Numbered from the stretch's first letter, positions 6,390 through 14,956 are shown. The stretch: DNA of 32,900 bases from Pseudomonadota bacterium (GCA_022709365.1 JAKLIY010000038.1:1-32900); one strand, 5' to 3'. The notes: a model not told the origin generated them from the sequence alone. A program made the numbers and translations.

Positions 6390-6977
6390 ATGGCTACAAC
6401 GTATGAAGATGTGTTGAACCTGTTTCGCGAGACCGACCGGAAGTTCCAGGAAACCGACCGGAAGTTCCAGGAAACCGACCGGAAGTTCCAGGAAACCGAG
6501 CGGTTGCTGCGGGAGCAATCCCAAGCCACCGAAAAGAAGCTCAACGCCCTCGAAAGGCTGTTCACCAGCCAGTGGGGGAAACTGATGGAGTCGCTGGTGG
6601 AAGGCGATCTGGTGGAACTGCTGACCGCCCGCGGCATCGCCATCACCGATACCACCACACGGCTCAAGGGCCAACGAGCGGACGGCGGCAATTTTGAATT
6701 CGACATCATCGCCCACGACGGCGCGGAACTCGTGGTGGTCGAAGTCAAGACGACGCTCAAACCCCAGGACGTCGAGGACTTCGTGGCGCGTCTCCGGCAG
6801 ATGAAGCACTGGATTCCGCGCTACGCCAACAATCGGATTTACGGCGCGATGGCCTGGCTCACCGCCGACGCCGGGGCCGAGCGGATGGTAGAAAACCGGG
6901 GGCTGTTCAGCATCCGGGCAACCGGGCATTCCGCCGCCATTCAGAACGCCCCGACCTTCACCCCCCGCGCTTGGTGA
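6390..6977 (+). CDS. Coiled-coil PD-(D/E)XK-like protein (DUF3782-like) with ETDRKFQ repeats
   Basis: The ATG at 6390 is preferred over an upstream in-frame ATG (6348) because AGAGAGGGA precedes it and homologues start MATTYED. The 195-residue product begins with a coiled coil built from three exact heptads, ETDRKFQ (6429-6491), plus a degenerate fourth. A restriction-endonuclease-like fold follows, with Asp105 (FEFD), then Glu118 and Lys120 in VVVEVK, forming a D-ExK site. The helix FVARLRQMKHWIPRYANN and the strand IYGAMAWL are typical of DUF3782-like proteins. A nuclease role is inferred from the site. The physiological function is unknown. The gene is flanked by fragments of a related copy and by two DUF4160/DUF2442 loci. 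Confidence 0.8.
   Translation: MATTYEDVLNLFRETDRKFQETDRKFQETDRKFQETERLLREQSQATEKKLNALERLFTSQWGKLMESLVEGDLVELLTARGIAITDTTTRLKGQRADGGNFEFDIIAHDGAELVVVEVKTTLKPQDVEDFVARLRQMKHWIPRYANNRIYGAMAWLTADAGAERMVENRGLFSIRATGHSAAIQNAPTFTPRAW
6429..6491 (+). repeat. Three tandem 21-bp repeats encoding ETDRKFQ
   Basis: Three in-frame copies of a 21-base unit (GAAACCGACCGGAAGTTCCA plus G) are perfect except for the first third base (GAG/GAA). Each encodes one coiled-coil heptad. Repeats of this kind can change number by slippage without breaking the frame, which would lengthen or shorten the coiled coil in 7-residue steps. Confidence 0.9.
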
Positions 6978-7140
6978 AGGTGCCGGGAACGGTCCGGCGC
7001 GGCTTCCGGCAAGCCAACCCGTGGCAAGATCCCTCATCCGCTGAACCTGTCGGACAACGTAGTGCTTTGGTCCGACCGACTCCGCAGGCCAGCCCTCGGC
7101 GCGTGCCTTAGGCTTTCGCCGCAGATAAAGAGCCATCGCC

Positions 7141-7446
7141 ATGCCCAAACTTTACGAGTACTTCGGCCTGATCGTGATGTTCTACGCCAACGAACCCGAA
7201 CCCGTCTACGTGCATGGCAAATGTCAGGGGCGTGAAGCCAAAGCTGAGATCCTGATCCTGAATGGCGCGGTCATCGAGATTCGCTATTCGGAAGTAGCCG
7301 GACGGACGCCCTTGGAATTTCGCGAAATGAAATATTTTCAGGAACTGGTCAGCGCACGCGCCAACGAAATCATCCAAAAATGGATCGATTTCTTCATCCT
7401 GCATAAACCGGTCAAACCCGAACGCATTACCAGGAGACTCCCATGA
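7141..7446 (+). CDS. DUF4160 family protein (second copy)
   Basis: This 101-residue protein starts MPKLYEYFGLIVMFYANEPE, a DUF4160-type opening (PKxYEYxGLxxxFYxNEHxP). It retains VHGK and the EILILNGAVIEIRY strand pair, and ends in a long helix (FREMKYFQELVSARANEIIQ). That makes it a longer subfamily than the 84-residue copy at 5462-5716. The stop overlaps the ATG of the following DUF2442 gene in an ATGA (7443-7446), so the two are translationally coupled. The function of the family is not established, and a toxin-antitoxin-like module is suspected from the persistent pairing. Confidence 0.85.
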   Translation: MPKLYEYFGLIVMFYANEPEPVYVHGKCQGREAKAEILILNGAVIEIRYSEVAGRTPLEFREMKYFQELVSARANEIIQKWIDFFILHKPVKPERITRRLP

Positions 7447-7724
7447 GCCAGCCCCCCATCAACATCGTTGCCGCCGAACCGGCGGGGGATTACCGCCTGC
7501 GCCTCACCTTCGATGATGGTGTAGAACAGACGGTCGATTTCAAACCCTTCTTGACCCGCGCCCGCCATCCCGATCTTCGTGCCTATCTCGATCCGGCGGT
7601 GTTCTCCGCCTTTCGTATCGAATATGGCGAGCTGGTTTGGGGAGATTACGATCTGTGCTTCCCGATGATCGACCTGTACCGAAACCACTTGGAACACAGG
7701 AGCCACCAGGAAGAAGTCGCCTGA
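7443..7724 (+). CDS. DUF2442 family protein (second copy)
   Basis: The product has 93 residues with the DUF2442 pattern: YRLRLTFDDGVEQTVDFKPF (two strands and the D-F-K-P-F motif), then FSAFRIEYGELVWGDYDLCFP near the C-terminus. It overlaps the upstream DUF4160 stop by four bases. Unlike the minus-strand locus, no XRE gene follows. Downstream (7725-7977) only a GC-rich hairpin repeat and degenerate sequence are seen. Confidence 0.85.
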   Translation: MSQPPINIVAAEPAGDYRLRLTFDDGVEQTVDFKPFLTRARHPDLRAYLDPAVFSAFRIEYGELVWGDYDLCFPMIDLYRNHLEHRSHQEEVA

Positions 7725-7906
7725 CGAAGCCAACCCGGTGCAACTCCCCCCATTCCGCCGTCTGGAGATCGACCCTGAGCGCCGTCGCCCTGGAACCGCA
7801 GGTGCGCACCCTCGAAGACGCCTGGCGCGAACTGGCCGAGTCCCGGAATACCGCTCGCTTTGCAGGGTTTTCATACCGCTTGTGGCCCGCTAAACCGTCG
7901 AAAAAG

Positions 7907-7952
7907 CGCCCTCACCCCCAACCCCCTCTGCCGAGGGGAGAGGGGAGTTTTT
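7907..7952. terminator. C/G-rich hairpin repeat between the DUF2442 gene and prfC
   Basis: CCCCTC (7923-7928) pairs with GAGGGG (7933-7938) across a TGCC loop. It is followed by AGAGGGGAG and a run of five T on the plus strand, so it can end transcription from the DUF4160-DUF2442 pair. The sequence is also of the common CCCTCACCCC...GAGAGGGG dispersed-repeat type, and a related hairpin ends the DUF2333 gene at 22335-22369. The rest of 7725-7906 shows no recognisable gene. Confidence 0.5.
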
Positions 7953-7977
7953 AGACGGTCTCTGAGCGCCGGTGACT

Positions 7978-9570
7978 TCACCGCGCCCCGTGCTCGCGGG
8001 TCGCGGCGAAGCGCACGTCCGGCCAGCGTTCCTGCGTTAGTTGCAGATTGACCCGGGTCGGCGCGATGTAGACCAGTTCACCGTGATGATCCAGCGCCAG
8101 GGCGTCGCGCAGCTTGTTTTTGAATTCCTCGAAACGCTTGGCGTCGGGACAACTGACCCAGCGGGCAGTCGTGACGTTGACGTTCTCAAAGCTGCATTCG
8201 ACCCCGTACTCACTGCGCAACCGGAAAGCGGCGACATCGAATTGCAGGATTCCGACCGCGCCCAGGATCAGATCATTGCTGTTGAGCGGGCGAAAAAGCT
8301 GTGTCGCGCCTTCCTCGCAGAGCTGTTCCAGACCTTTCTGTAACGCTTTCATTTTCAACGGATCGCGCAGCCGGGCGCGGCGGAACAGTTCCGGGGCGAA
8401 GTCGGGGATGCCGGTGAATTGCAGATCTTCGCCCTGGGTGAACGTGTCGCCGATGCGGATCGTGCCGTGGTTGTGCAGGCCGATGATGTCGCCGGGATAG
8501 CCGGCTTCGACATGCTCGCGCTCGGCGGCCATGAAGGTCAGGGCGTCAGCGATTTTCATCTCGCGGCCCAGGCGGACATGGCGGACCTTCATGCCGGGCT
8601 GATAGCTGCCGGAACAGATGCGCAGGAAGGCGATGCGGTCGCGGTGTTGCGGGTCCATGTTTGCCTGAATCTTGAAGACGAAGCCGGTGAACGTTTCTTC
8701 CTCCGGTTCCACCTCACGGTTGGCGGAGTTGCACGGGCGCGGCGGCGGGGCGTGTTCGATAAAGCCATCCAGCATTTCCTGCACACCGAAGTTGCTCAGC
8801 GCCGAGCCGAAGAAGACTGGAGTCAACCGCCCGGCCCGGTAGTCGGCGAAGTCGAAAGCATGGCTGGCGCCGCGCACCAGTTCCATCTCCTCGCGCAGCG
8901 CCTGCGCCCGGTCGGAACCCAGGGCCTCATCCACTTCCGGGTTATCAAGGCCGTGCAGAATGCGCCCGGTATTGATGCGCCCGTCGCGGGAGGGATCGTA
9001 AAGATGAATGAAATCCTGACCGAGATGGTAGACGCCTTTCAGTTCTCGCCCCATGCCAATCGGCCAGGTGATCGGCGCACAGCGGATTTTCAGAACGTCT
9101 TCGACCTCGTCGAGCAGTTCAATCGGTTCCCGGCCATCCCGGTCGAGCTTGTTGATGAAGGTGAAAATCGGTGTGTCGCGTAACCGGCAGACTTCCATCA
9201 GCTTGATGGTGCGCTCTTCGACGCCCCGGGCGCAGTCGATGACCATGAGCGCGGAATCTACGGCAGTCAGCGTGCGGTAGGTATCCTCGGAGAAATCTTC
9301 GTGGCCAGGGGTGTCGAGCAGGTTGATCAGATAGTCGCGGTAGGGGAACTGCATCACCGAGGAGGTGACGGAGATGCCGCGTTGCTGCTCCAGCGCCATC
9401 CAGTCGCTGGTGGCGTGGCGGGTGGCTTTTCGGCCCTTGACCGCGCCGGCCAATTGAATCGCGCCGCCAAACAGCAGCAACTTCTCGGTGAGAGTGGTTT
9501 TGCCGGCGTCCGGGTGGGAGATAATGGCGAAGGTGCGTCGCCGGTTCAGTTCGTCGAGGAAGTGGGTCAT
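7978..9570 (-). CDS. prfC: Peptide chain release factor 3
   Basis: RF3 is a GTPase that recycles RF1/RF2 from the ribosome after peptide release. The 530-residue length matches the family (about 529). Motifs are intact: P-loop HPDAGKTT (19-26), the switch region with RGISVTSS (64-71), DTPGH (86-90) and NKLD (140-143). The C-terminal domain opens with PTRVNLQ, and the whole protein aligns without gaps that I can see. It is monocistronic, with its start facing a 115-base gap that separates it from the SDR gene on the same strand. Confidence 0.97.
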   Translation of the reverse strand: MTHFLDELNRRRTFAIISHPDAGKTTLTEKLLLFGGAIQLAGAVKGRKATRHATSDWMALEQQRGISVTSSVMQFPYRDYLINLLDTPGHEDFSEDTYRTLTAVDSALMVIDCARGVEERTIKLMEVCRLRDTPIFTFINKLDRDGREPIELLDEVEDVLKIRCAPITWPIGMGRELKGVYHLGQDFIHLYDPSRDGRINTGRILHGLDNPEVDEALGSDRAQALREEMELVRGASHAFDFADYRAGRLTPVFFGSALSNFGVQEMLDGFIEHAPPPRPCNSANREVEPEEETFTGFVFKIQANMDPQHRDRIAFLRICSGSYQPGMKVRHVRLGREMKIADALTFMAAEREHVEAGYPGDIIGLHNHGTIRIGDTFTQGEDLQFTGIPDFAPELFRRARLRDPLKMKALQKGLEQLCEEGATQLFRPLNSNDLILGAVGILQFDVAAFRLRSEYGVECSFENVNVTTARWVSCPDAKRFEEFKNKLRDALALDHHGELVYIAPTRVNLQLTQERWPDVRFAATREHGAR

Positions 9571-9651
9571 AAGGGATTAGCGTGGTTCCGCCAAGACCGG
9601 TGCGAATAGCGGGTTCAGCGGCTTGGCGTGGTGAGAAGGGGTTATGCATAG

Positions 9652-9698
9652 CAGCAATCAATATAACGGCTATCATCGGATAAAGTCATTGATTGCTG
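9652..9698. repeat. 11-bp inverted repeat at the SDR stop / upstream of prfC
   Basis: CAGCAATCAAT (9652-9662) is the exact reverse complement of ATTGATTGCTG (9688-9698). The right arm overlaps the end and stop codon of the SDR gene, and 25 bases separate the arms. On the minus strand this would form a hairpin just after the SDR coding sequence. It lacks a T-tract, so it may be an mRNA 3' stabiliser or a regulator site for prfC rather than a classical terminator. Confidence 0.45.
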
Positions 9699-10402
9699 TT
9701 GATCGCCAGCATCGCCCCGGTCATGCACCCGGATTCGGCGGGATCGCACAGAAAGGCGATGACCTTGGCGATATCGGCGGGACCGGTGCGGGTGCGCAGA
9801 TGCGGCGCGGCCTGGCGCAGCATGACGGTGTCCACCGCGCCCGGCGCGACCCCGTTAACCCGGATGTTGTACTCCCGACCTTCCGCCGCCAGCGCCTCAG
9901 TCAGTCCGGTGATGGCGAACTTGCTGACGGTGTAGGCAGCGTAGCCGGGGAATTTATCGGTTCCCGGCAACCCGCCCAGCGAGGACACGTTGACGATACT
10001 GCCGCCCGAATCGCGCATGAGCCGGAACGCCTGCCGGGCGCACAGCACCGCCCCGCGCAGGTTCACCGCCAGCAGTCGATCCCAGTCGCTCATCGCTATT
10101 TCGGCAAACGGCCCCCTCAACAGGATGGCGGCGTTATTGACCAGAATGTCCAGCCGGCCCCATTCCCTGGCTATTCGGGAAAAAGCCGCCGCCACCGCCG
10201 CATCATCCGCTACATCCAGTACGATCAACGACGCTTTCAGTCCAGCAGCACGCAGTGCAGCGACGGTCGCGGTCAATTCTGCTTCAGTCCGGCTGGCGAC
10301 GATCACCTGAGCGCCTTTGCGCGCCAGTGCCTCGGCAGTGGCCGCGCCGATACCGCGCCCGCCGCCGGTGATCAGCGCCACCTGATTTTTCAGGGGTTGC
10401 AT
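9686..10402 (-). CDS. Short-chain dehydrogenase/reductase (candidate pterin reductase)
   Basis: A classical SDR of 238 residues. It has the nucleotide-binding TGGGRGIG (12-19), NNAA (89-92), catalytic serines in NVSS (138-141) and YTVSK with Tyr157 and Lys161. SRT after the second strand suggests NADP(H). By itself the sequence cannot reveal the substrate. Its neighbours are a 6-pyruvoyl-tetrahydropterin-synthase-like enzyme (60 bases upstream on the same strand) and a GT4 glycosyltransferase. Because sepiapterin reductase and pteridine reductases are SDRs, a pterin side-chain or ring reductase is the best inference. The alternative is a generic 3-oxoacyl-ACP reductase-like enzyme. Confidence 0.85.
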   Translation of the reverse strand: MQPLKNQVALITGGGRGIGAATAEALARKGAQVIVASRTEAELTATVAALRAAGLKASLIVLDVADDAAVAAAFSRIAREWGRLDILVNNAAILLRGPFAEIAMSDWDRLLAVNLRGAVLCARQAFRLMRDSGGSIVNVSSLGGLPGTDKFPGYAAYTVSKFAITGLTEALAAEGREYNIRVNGVAPGAVDTVMLRQAAPHLRTRTGPADIAKVIAFLCDPAESGCMTGAMLAINSNQ

Positions 10403-10462
10403 GAAGGAATCCTCACGTTTCTGCCCATAGATCAGCCAGTTGCCGAGGATGGTGCTGACAGG

Positions 10463-10987
10463 TTAATCGCTTTGCCAGCCAATGGTATAGGTTGCCCCTT
10501 GGCCGGGCGACTCGTCAACGCGCAGGCTGACGGCGATAATCCGCTCTCGCCAGGGAATCGCCGGGTCGCGGGTCAATTCCCTCCAAAACCGCTCGAAGAG
10601 CGCCTGAGCCAGATTCTCGGCAGTGATGTTGTCCATCTCCAGCACGGTTACTTCGTCAGCGGGCAGCACATAGCGCTTGCCGCACAGTCGGAAGGCATAC
10701 TCACCGACCTCGGCGGGCAGCGTTTCTAGCCACGGATTGTCGCCGGCGATCAGCACTTTTTCATCCCAGGCGGCGCAGACCGTCCGCAACGCCTGTTTAA
10801 ACACCTCATAGCTCAACATCCGCCCCAAGCCGGGTTCCGCCAGTTCTATCGCCAGTTCGACCTGATAGTTATGACCATGCAGGCCCTCCTTGTCGCCATT
10901 GGGGAAGACGGTCATGTGCGCTGCAGAGAATTTGAAGTTGTCCTTGCGGATATGGAGCGTCCAACTCTGCCTATCGTATCCGGTCAT
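10463..10987 (-). CDS. 6-pyruvoyl-tetrahydropterin synthase / 6-carboxytetrahydropterin synthase family enzyme
   Basis: The start at 10987 is chosen because its ATG overlaps the stop of the glycosyltransferase gene (ATGA, 10984-10987). A longer frame exists but would run 100 bases into that gene. The 174-residue product has the zinc ligands of the fold: His24 (FSAAHM), then His37 and His39 in LHGHNY. QueD-type enzymes carry a catalytic Cys just before HGH. Here the sequence is FPNGDKEGLHGH, with Glu34 in an ExxHGH arrangement and no Cys, which recalls the PTPS-III subgroup. It acts on dihydroneopterin triphosphate or a related pterin. The protein is longer than QueD (about 120), with an insertion around WDEKVLIAGDNPWLETLPAE. 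A role in a modified pterin is inferred from its neighbours. Confidence 0.85.
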   Translation of the reverse strand: MTGYDRQSWTLHIRKDNFKFSAAHMTVFPNGDKEGLHGHNYQVELAIELAEPGLGRMLSYEVFKQALRTVCAAWDEKVLIAGDNPWLETLPAEVGEYAFRLCGKRYVLPADEVTVLEMDNITAENLAQALFERFWRELTRDPAIPWRERIIAVSLRVDESPGQGATYTIGWQSD

Positions 10988-12066
10988 ATCCTTCCTCTTG
11001 AATCCATCGATGGGGCCGCGAGCGCCCGCAGCCAGTCGTTCAATGCGGTTCCATAATGAGCCAGCGTGTAATGATTCTCGACCCACGCTCGACAGCGCGC
11101 CCGGTCAATTTGGTCGATTCGGTCGACCGCGCCGATCAACCCATCGAGATCGTCCGGCTCCACCAGCCAGCCGGTTTCGCCATCGCGGACATAGTCGCTC
11201 ATTCCGCCACGCTGATAAGCGATGACCGGCGTCCCGCAGGCCAGCGCTTCGATGCCTACAATGCCCAACGCTTCCAGCCACTTGGGGGTCATGAGCAGTC
11301 CCCGGAACTGGCGCACCGCCTCGGCCAGCGCGGGCATATTCAGGAACCCGGCGTAGCGTACCGGCGCGTCGGGATAGCGTTCGATCAGCCCGTTCCAGTA
11401 GACCGGGTCTTGCATCACGCCGAGCACCGTGACTTCGATCCCGGTGCAAGCGGCCAGGGTGAAGGCGTCCTCCAGACCCTTTTCCGGCGCGATGCGTCCC
11501 ATCCAGCCTAGCGTCTGGCCAGGTTGGGCATTGTAGTGGTATTGCGTCAAATCCAGTCCCGGTGGAATGCATCGCACGGGCTCCTCGATGCCAAAGCTGG
11601 CGGCCTGGGCGCGGCTGAGAAAAGCCAGTCGGGGTGGGCGCTGCGTAAACTGATGGCGGATTTCCTGATCCAGCGCACGGTTCAATGATCCCATGCTGAC
11701 CAGTGTGCCCAGTGGGCAAGGCAGAATATCGCTCAAAAACAAGGGCAGCCAGTCGTAGGAAAAGTTCAGGATGACATCGCCGGGTCGCGTCTGTTCTGCT
11801 AGCAGGCGCAGCGCAGCGACCAGAAAGCTGTCCGCTTCGACAGGCATAGGATCGTGGTAATGACGACCTACCGCCGTCGGCGTCAGACCACCGGGCACTG
11901 TGAGTAAATTCGGGATGTTGGCGACGGAGCCGACCGGGGCGATGACCTGAACAGCGTGACCGAGGGCCAGTAATTGGCGGGCGGCGGCAACAATCATCAA
12001 TTCCACACCTCCGCCCAATCCGGAACCCAGCGGCGCAACCGCCGTCGAGAGCAAATAAACGCGCAT
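10984..12066 (-). CDS. GT4-family glycosyltransferase, BGluT-like (candidate pterin glycosyltransferase)
   Basis: A 360-residue GT-B enzyme. The N-terminal loop PLGSGLGGGVELMI (12-25) is the glycine-rich acceptor-side motif. The C-terminal domain carries GWMGRIAPEKGLEDA and the donor-binding stretch EALGIVGIEALACGTPVIAY (two Glu seven residues apart), followed by GGMSDYVRDGETGWLVEP, all typical of GT4. The N-terminal GSG-GGGVEL stretch resembles cyanobacterial UDP-glucose:tetrahydrobiopterin glucosyltransferases as I recall them. It is first in a tight minus-strand cluster with the pterin synthase (4-base overlap) and an SDR, which supports glycosylation of a pterin. A surface-polysaccharide role is the alternative. 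Confidence 0.85.
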   Translation of the reverse strand: MRVYLLSTAVAPLGSGLGGGVELMIVAAARQLLALGHAVQVIAPVGSVANIPNLLTVPGGLTPTAVGRHYHDPMPVEADSFLVAALRLLAEQTRPGDVILNFSYDWLPLFLSDILPCPLGTLVSMGSLNRALDQEIRHQFTQRPPRLAFLSRAQAASFGIEEPVRCIPPGLDLTQYHYNAQPGQTLGWMGRIAPEKGLEDAFTLAACTGIEVTVLGVMQDPVYWNGLIERYPDAPVRYAGFLNMPALAEAVRQFRGLLMTPKWLEALGIVGIEALACGTPVIAYQRGGMSDYVRDGETGWLVEPDDLDGLIGAVDRIDQIDRARCRAWVENHYTLAHYGTALNDWLRALAAPSMDSRGRI

Positions 12067-12410
12067 CAGTTCCTCCGGCGACGGGCAATCATGCGATTAT
12101 AGTCGGCGCGAGGCGGCAGCGCGCCGATAGACCGTACAGGGTGGATGACGCACCTCGCGACGCTCCGGCGCAGTCCAGGGAATAGTGTCCGGCAAGGCCT
12201 TCTGCAAAGCCCGGCTCGTGGGCCGAGCGCTGGGCCGACGCCGTGACCGACGCTGCTGAACCCCTGCCGACCCTGTCGGCTTTTATGGGAAAATCGATGG
12301 AAAACTTGACAGATTGATGAAGTCGGCGAGGGGCAACGGTTCTCGCGTGCTTTACAGAGAACCCTCCGGATCCGGCTGAATTGTCCTTATATCAATCGTG
12401 AGAATAGATA
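12067..12410. other. 344-bp divergent intergenic region upstream of purE with two hairpins
   Basis: No coding sequence is apparent. Two stems on the plus strand stand out: GCTCG/CGAGC (12214-12228), and GCCGAC/GTCGGC (12266-12280) followed by TTTTA. The second resembles a short intrinsic terminator that would lie inside a purE leader or end a small RNA. A TTGACA at about 12307 could be a -35 box, but no convincing -10 follows at the right distance. Confidence 0.35.
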
Positions 12411-12923
12411 ATGAACATCACCGACAAAAACCCATTAGTCGGCCTGATCATGGGATCGACCTCTGATTGGAGCACCATGGAACACGCCGCCAGCACACTG
12501 GAGGCGCTGGGCGTTCCCTATGAAGTCCGGGTGGTGTCGGCCCATCGCACCCCCGACTTGTTATTCGATTACGCCGCCAGCGCCGAAGCGCGCGGCTTAC
12601 ACGTCATTATTGCCGGCGCCGGTGGAGCCGCGCACCTGCCCGGTATGGCTGCGTCCAAAACCGTACTGCCGGTCTTGGGGGTCCCGGTCCAGTCACAGGC
12701 GCTGAACGGGCTGGATTCACTGCTCTCTATTGTCCAGATGCCGGGTGGCATTCCGGTGGGCGCACTGGCTATTGGCAAGGCTGGCGCGATCAACGCCGCC
12801 CTGCTGGCCGCTGCCATGCTCGGCAATCAGTATCCCGCCATCCGCGAAGCCGTGCGCGTATTCCGCGACCGGCAGACCGCGACCGTACTGAGCCAGCCCG
12901 ATCCCCGGAGCAGCGATCTATGA
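12411..12923 (+). CDS. purE: N5-carboxyaminoimidazole ribonucleotide mutase
   Basis: Class I PurE converts N5-CAIR to CAIR in purine synthesis. It has 170 residues, the usual size. Active-site motifs are intact: GSTSDW (15-20), SAHRTPD (43-49) and the glycine-rich [12 protein letters not shown] (68-79). The presence of purK immediately downstream, overlapping by ATGA at 12920-12923, confirms the class I (N5-CAIR) pathway. Confidence 0.97.
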   Translation: MNITDKNPLVGLIMGSTSDWSTMEHAASTLEALGVPYEVRVVSAHRTPDLLFDYAASAEARGLHVIIAGAGGAAHLPGMAASKTVLPVLGVPVQSQALNGLDSLLSIVQMPGGIPVGALAIGKAGAINAALLAAAMLGNQYPAIREAVRVFRDRQTATVLSQPDPRSSDL

Positions 12924-14023
12924 ACGTCGGTATCGTCGGCGGTGGTCAATTGGCGCGGATGCTGGCGTTGGCCGGCTATCCGCTCGGCGTGCATTTCCAA
13001 ATACTCGACCCTGCAGCGGACGCTTGCGCCGGACAGGTGGCACCGCTGATGCAGAGCGATTACCACGATGAGGCGTGCCTGGAGTCATTAGCCGCATGGG
13101 CTGATGTCGTGACCTTCGATTTTGAAAATGTGCCGGCGGAAGCGGCGCGGGCGCTGGAGGGACGGATAACGGTCTATCCTCCGGCAGAGGCTTTGGCGCT
13201 GGCCCAGGATCGGCTGTCCGAAAAAACCCTATTCTGGGAGATGGGCATCCCGACTCCCACTTTCGCCACCGTCGACAGTCTGGAGGAATTGCAAAGTGCG
13301 GCTCTGCGTGTCGAATTGCCGGCGGTGCTGAAAACCCGTCGGCTGGGCTACGATGGCAAGGGTCAGCGGGTGTTGCGCACGGCTGAGGACATTGAACCGG
13401 CCTGGCGGGCATTGGGCAGTGCGCCGCTGATTCTGGAAAGTTTCATTCCCTTCGAACGTGAAGTCTCCATCGTGGCAGTGCGAGGCCACGACGGTGCGAC
13501 GGCGCTCTACCCGCTAGTGGAAAATCACCATCGCGACGGCATCTTGCGGCTGTCACGGGCGCCCTGCGGAATGCCGGAACTGGAGCGGGAAGGTTGGGAT
13601 TACGCTCGCCGCCTGCTGGATCGGCTAAACTATGTCGGCGTACTGGCCATCGAGTTCTTCGTCAAGGACGGACGACTGATCGCCAACGAAATGGCCCCGC
13701 GCGTTCACAACTCCGGCCACTGGACTATTGAAGGCGCGGAAACCAGTCAATTTGAGAATCACCTGCGGGCGATTCTGGGTCTGCCGCTGGGTTCCACTAC
13801 AGCGATTGGCTGTTCCGCGATGGTGAACGGCATCGGCGACCTGCCCGGGCGAGCAGCGGTGCTGGCAATACCGGGCGCGCATTATCATGCGTATGGCAAA
13901 ACTCCGCGTCCCGGCCGCAAGGTCGGGCATATCACCCTGCGAGCGAACGATGCCGACGCGGTGCAGGCCGGACTGGAACGGCTGTTGCCGATGGTTGGGT
14001 TCAGCCCGGACGAGTTCAGTTGA
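12920..14023 (+). CDS. purK: N5-carboxyaminoimidazole ribonucleotide synthase
   Basis: PurK is an ATP-grasp enzyme that carboxylates AIR with bicarbonate and ATP. The 367-residue product starts [15 protein letters not shown], the standard N-terminus. It contains [13 protein letters not shown] (ATP-binding loop), the acidic metal-binding region [20 protein letters not shown] and the usual [18 protein letters not shown]. Translation is coupled to purE by a four-base overlap. The stop lies 3 bases from the convergent oxyR stop. Confidence 0.97.
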   Translation: MNVGIVGGGQLARMLALAGYPLGVHFQILDPAADACAGQVAPLMQSDYHDEACLESLAAWADVVTFDFENVPAEAARALEGRITVYPPAEALALAQDRLSEKTLFWEMGIPTPTFATVDSLEELQSAALRVELPAVLKTRRLGYDGKGQRVLRTAEDIEPAWRALGSAPLILESFIPFEREVSIVAVRGHDGATALYPLVENHHRDGILRLSRAPCGMPELEREGWDYARRLLDRLNYVGVLAIEFFVKDGRLIANEMAPRVHNSGHWTIEGAETSQFENHLRAILGLPLGSTTAIGCSAMVNGIGDLPGRAAVLAIPGAHYHAYGKTPRPGRKVGHITLRANDADAVQAGLERLLPMVGFSPDEFS

Positions 14024-14026
14024 AAT

Positions 14027-14956
14027 TCATCCCAACAATCGCACGGCCTCGCCGAGCGGGCAGGCGCGGATCGCTTCATCCAGCAGGGCGATGACCCGTT
14101 GGCGTGGAAAGCTCTTGCGCCAGGCCAGCGCGACGATCCGGGTCGGGGCCGGGTCGGCGAAGGGTCGGACACTGAGCAGATCGCTGGCATGGGCGTAACC
14201 GCTGACCGAGGTATACGGCAGCACCGTCACGCCAATGCCGGTCGCCACCATCAGCCGAATGGTTTCCAGCGAACTGCCCTCCAGGGTTTTCTGCATGTTG
14301 TCCGACGCCACGCTCAGCCGATGACATTCCGGGCAGAACCGCAGCACCTGATCGCGGAAGCAATGACCCGGCCCCAGCAGCAGCAAATCCTGTTCCGCCA
14401 GGGTCGGCGAATCAATGACCTCTGCTTGCTCCAGCGGGTGGCCGATGGGCATGAGTACGACAAAGGGTTCCTCGTAGACGGATTGCGTCAAGATGCCCGG
14501 TTCGTCGAATGGCAGCGACAGAATCAACACATCCAGATCGCCAGCTTTGAGTCGTTCACTGAGCGCCGCCGTGTAATTCTCCTCGATTTGCAGCGGCATG
14601 TTGGGCGCACGGCGATGCAGGCGCGGAATCAGATGCGGCAACAGGTAGGGGCCGATCGTGTAGATCACCCCCAGTCGTAACATGCCGACCAGATCATCCT
14701 GCCCCTGGGAGGCCAGCCGCTTGATGACCGCGGCTTCCTCCAGCACGCGCTGCGCTTGTTCAACGATGCGCCGCCCGACCGGCGTTACGGTAATCTCGCC
14801 GGGCGCTCGCTCGAACAGCGCGACGCCTAATTCATCCTCCAACTTGCGCACCGCCACGCTCAGAGTCGGTTGGCTGATATGACAGGCCTCGGCGGCCCGA
14901 CCAAAATGTCGCTCGCGAGCGACGGCCACAATGTAGCGTAATTCGTTCAAAGTCAT
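14027..14956 (-). CDS. oxyR: Hydrogen peroxide-sensing LysR regulator OxyR
   Basis: A LysR-type activator of peroxide defence genes. An N-terminal winged helix-turn-helix (LRYIVAVARERHFGRAAEAC, then HISQPTLSVAVRKLE) is followed by the periplasmic-binding-protein-like sensor. The redox cysteines fall at Cys199 (GPGHCFRD) and Cys208 (RFCPE), exactly the E. coli numbers, so peroxide sensing by a disulfide is expected. A third nearby cysteine, Cys211, is unusual. The 309 residues match the family. The gene is divergent from icd across 189 bases, so the two may share a regulatory region. Confidence 0.93.
   Translation of the reverse strand: MTLNELRYIVAVARERHFGRAAEACHISQPTLSVAVRKLEDELGVALFERAPGEITVTPVGRRIVEQAQRVLEEAAVIKRLASQGQDDLVGMLRLGVIYTIGPYLLPHLIPRLHRRAPNMPLQIEENYTAALSERLKAGDLDVLILSLPFDEPGILTQSVYEEPFVVLMPIGHPLEQAEVIDSPTLAEQDLLLLGPGHCFRDQVLRFCPECHRLSVASDNMQKTLEGSSLETIRLMVATGIGVTVLPYTSVSGYAHASDLLSVRPFADPAPTRIVALAWRKSFPRQRVIALLDEAIRACPLGEAVRLLG

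Noticed and set aside
5810..6760. A 316-codon minus-strand open frame
   Set aside because: It is antisense to the heptad-repeat nuclease gene and the Rpn fragment; its SVSWNFR repeats are just the complement of the ETDRKFQ repeats.
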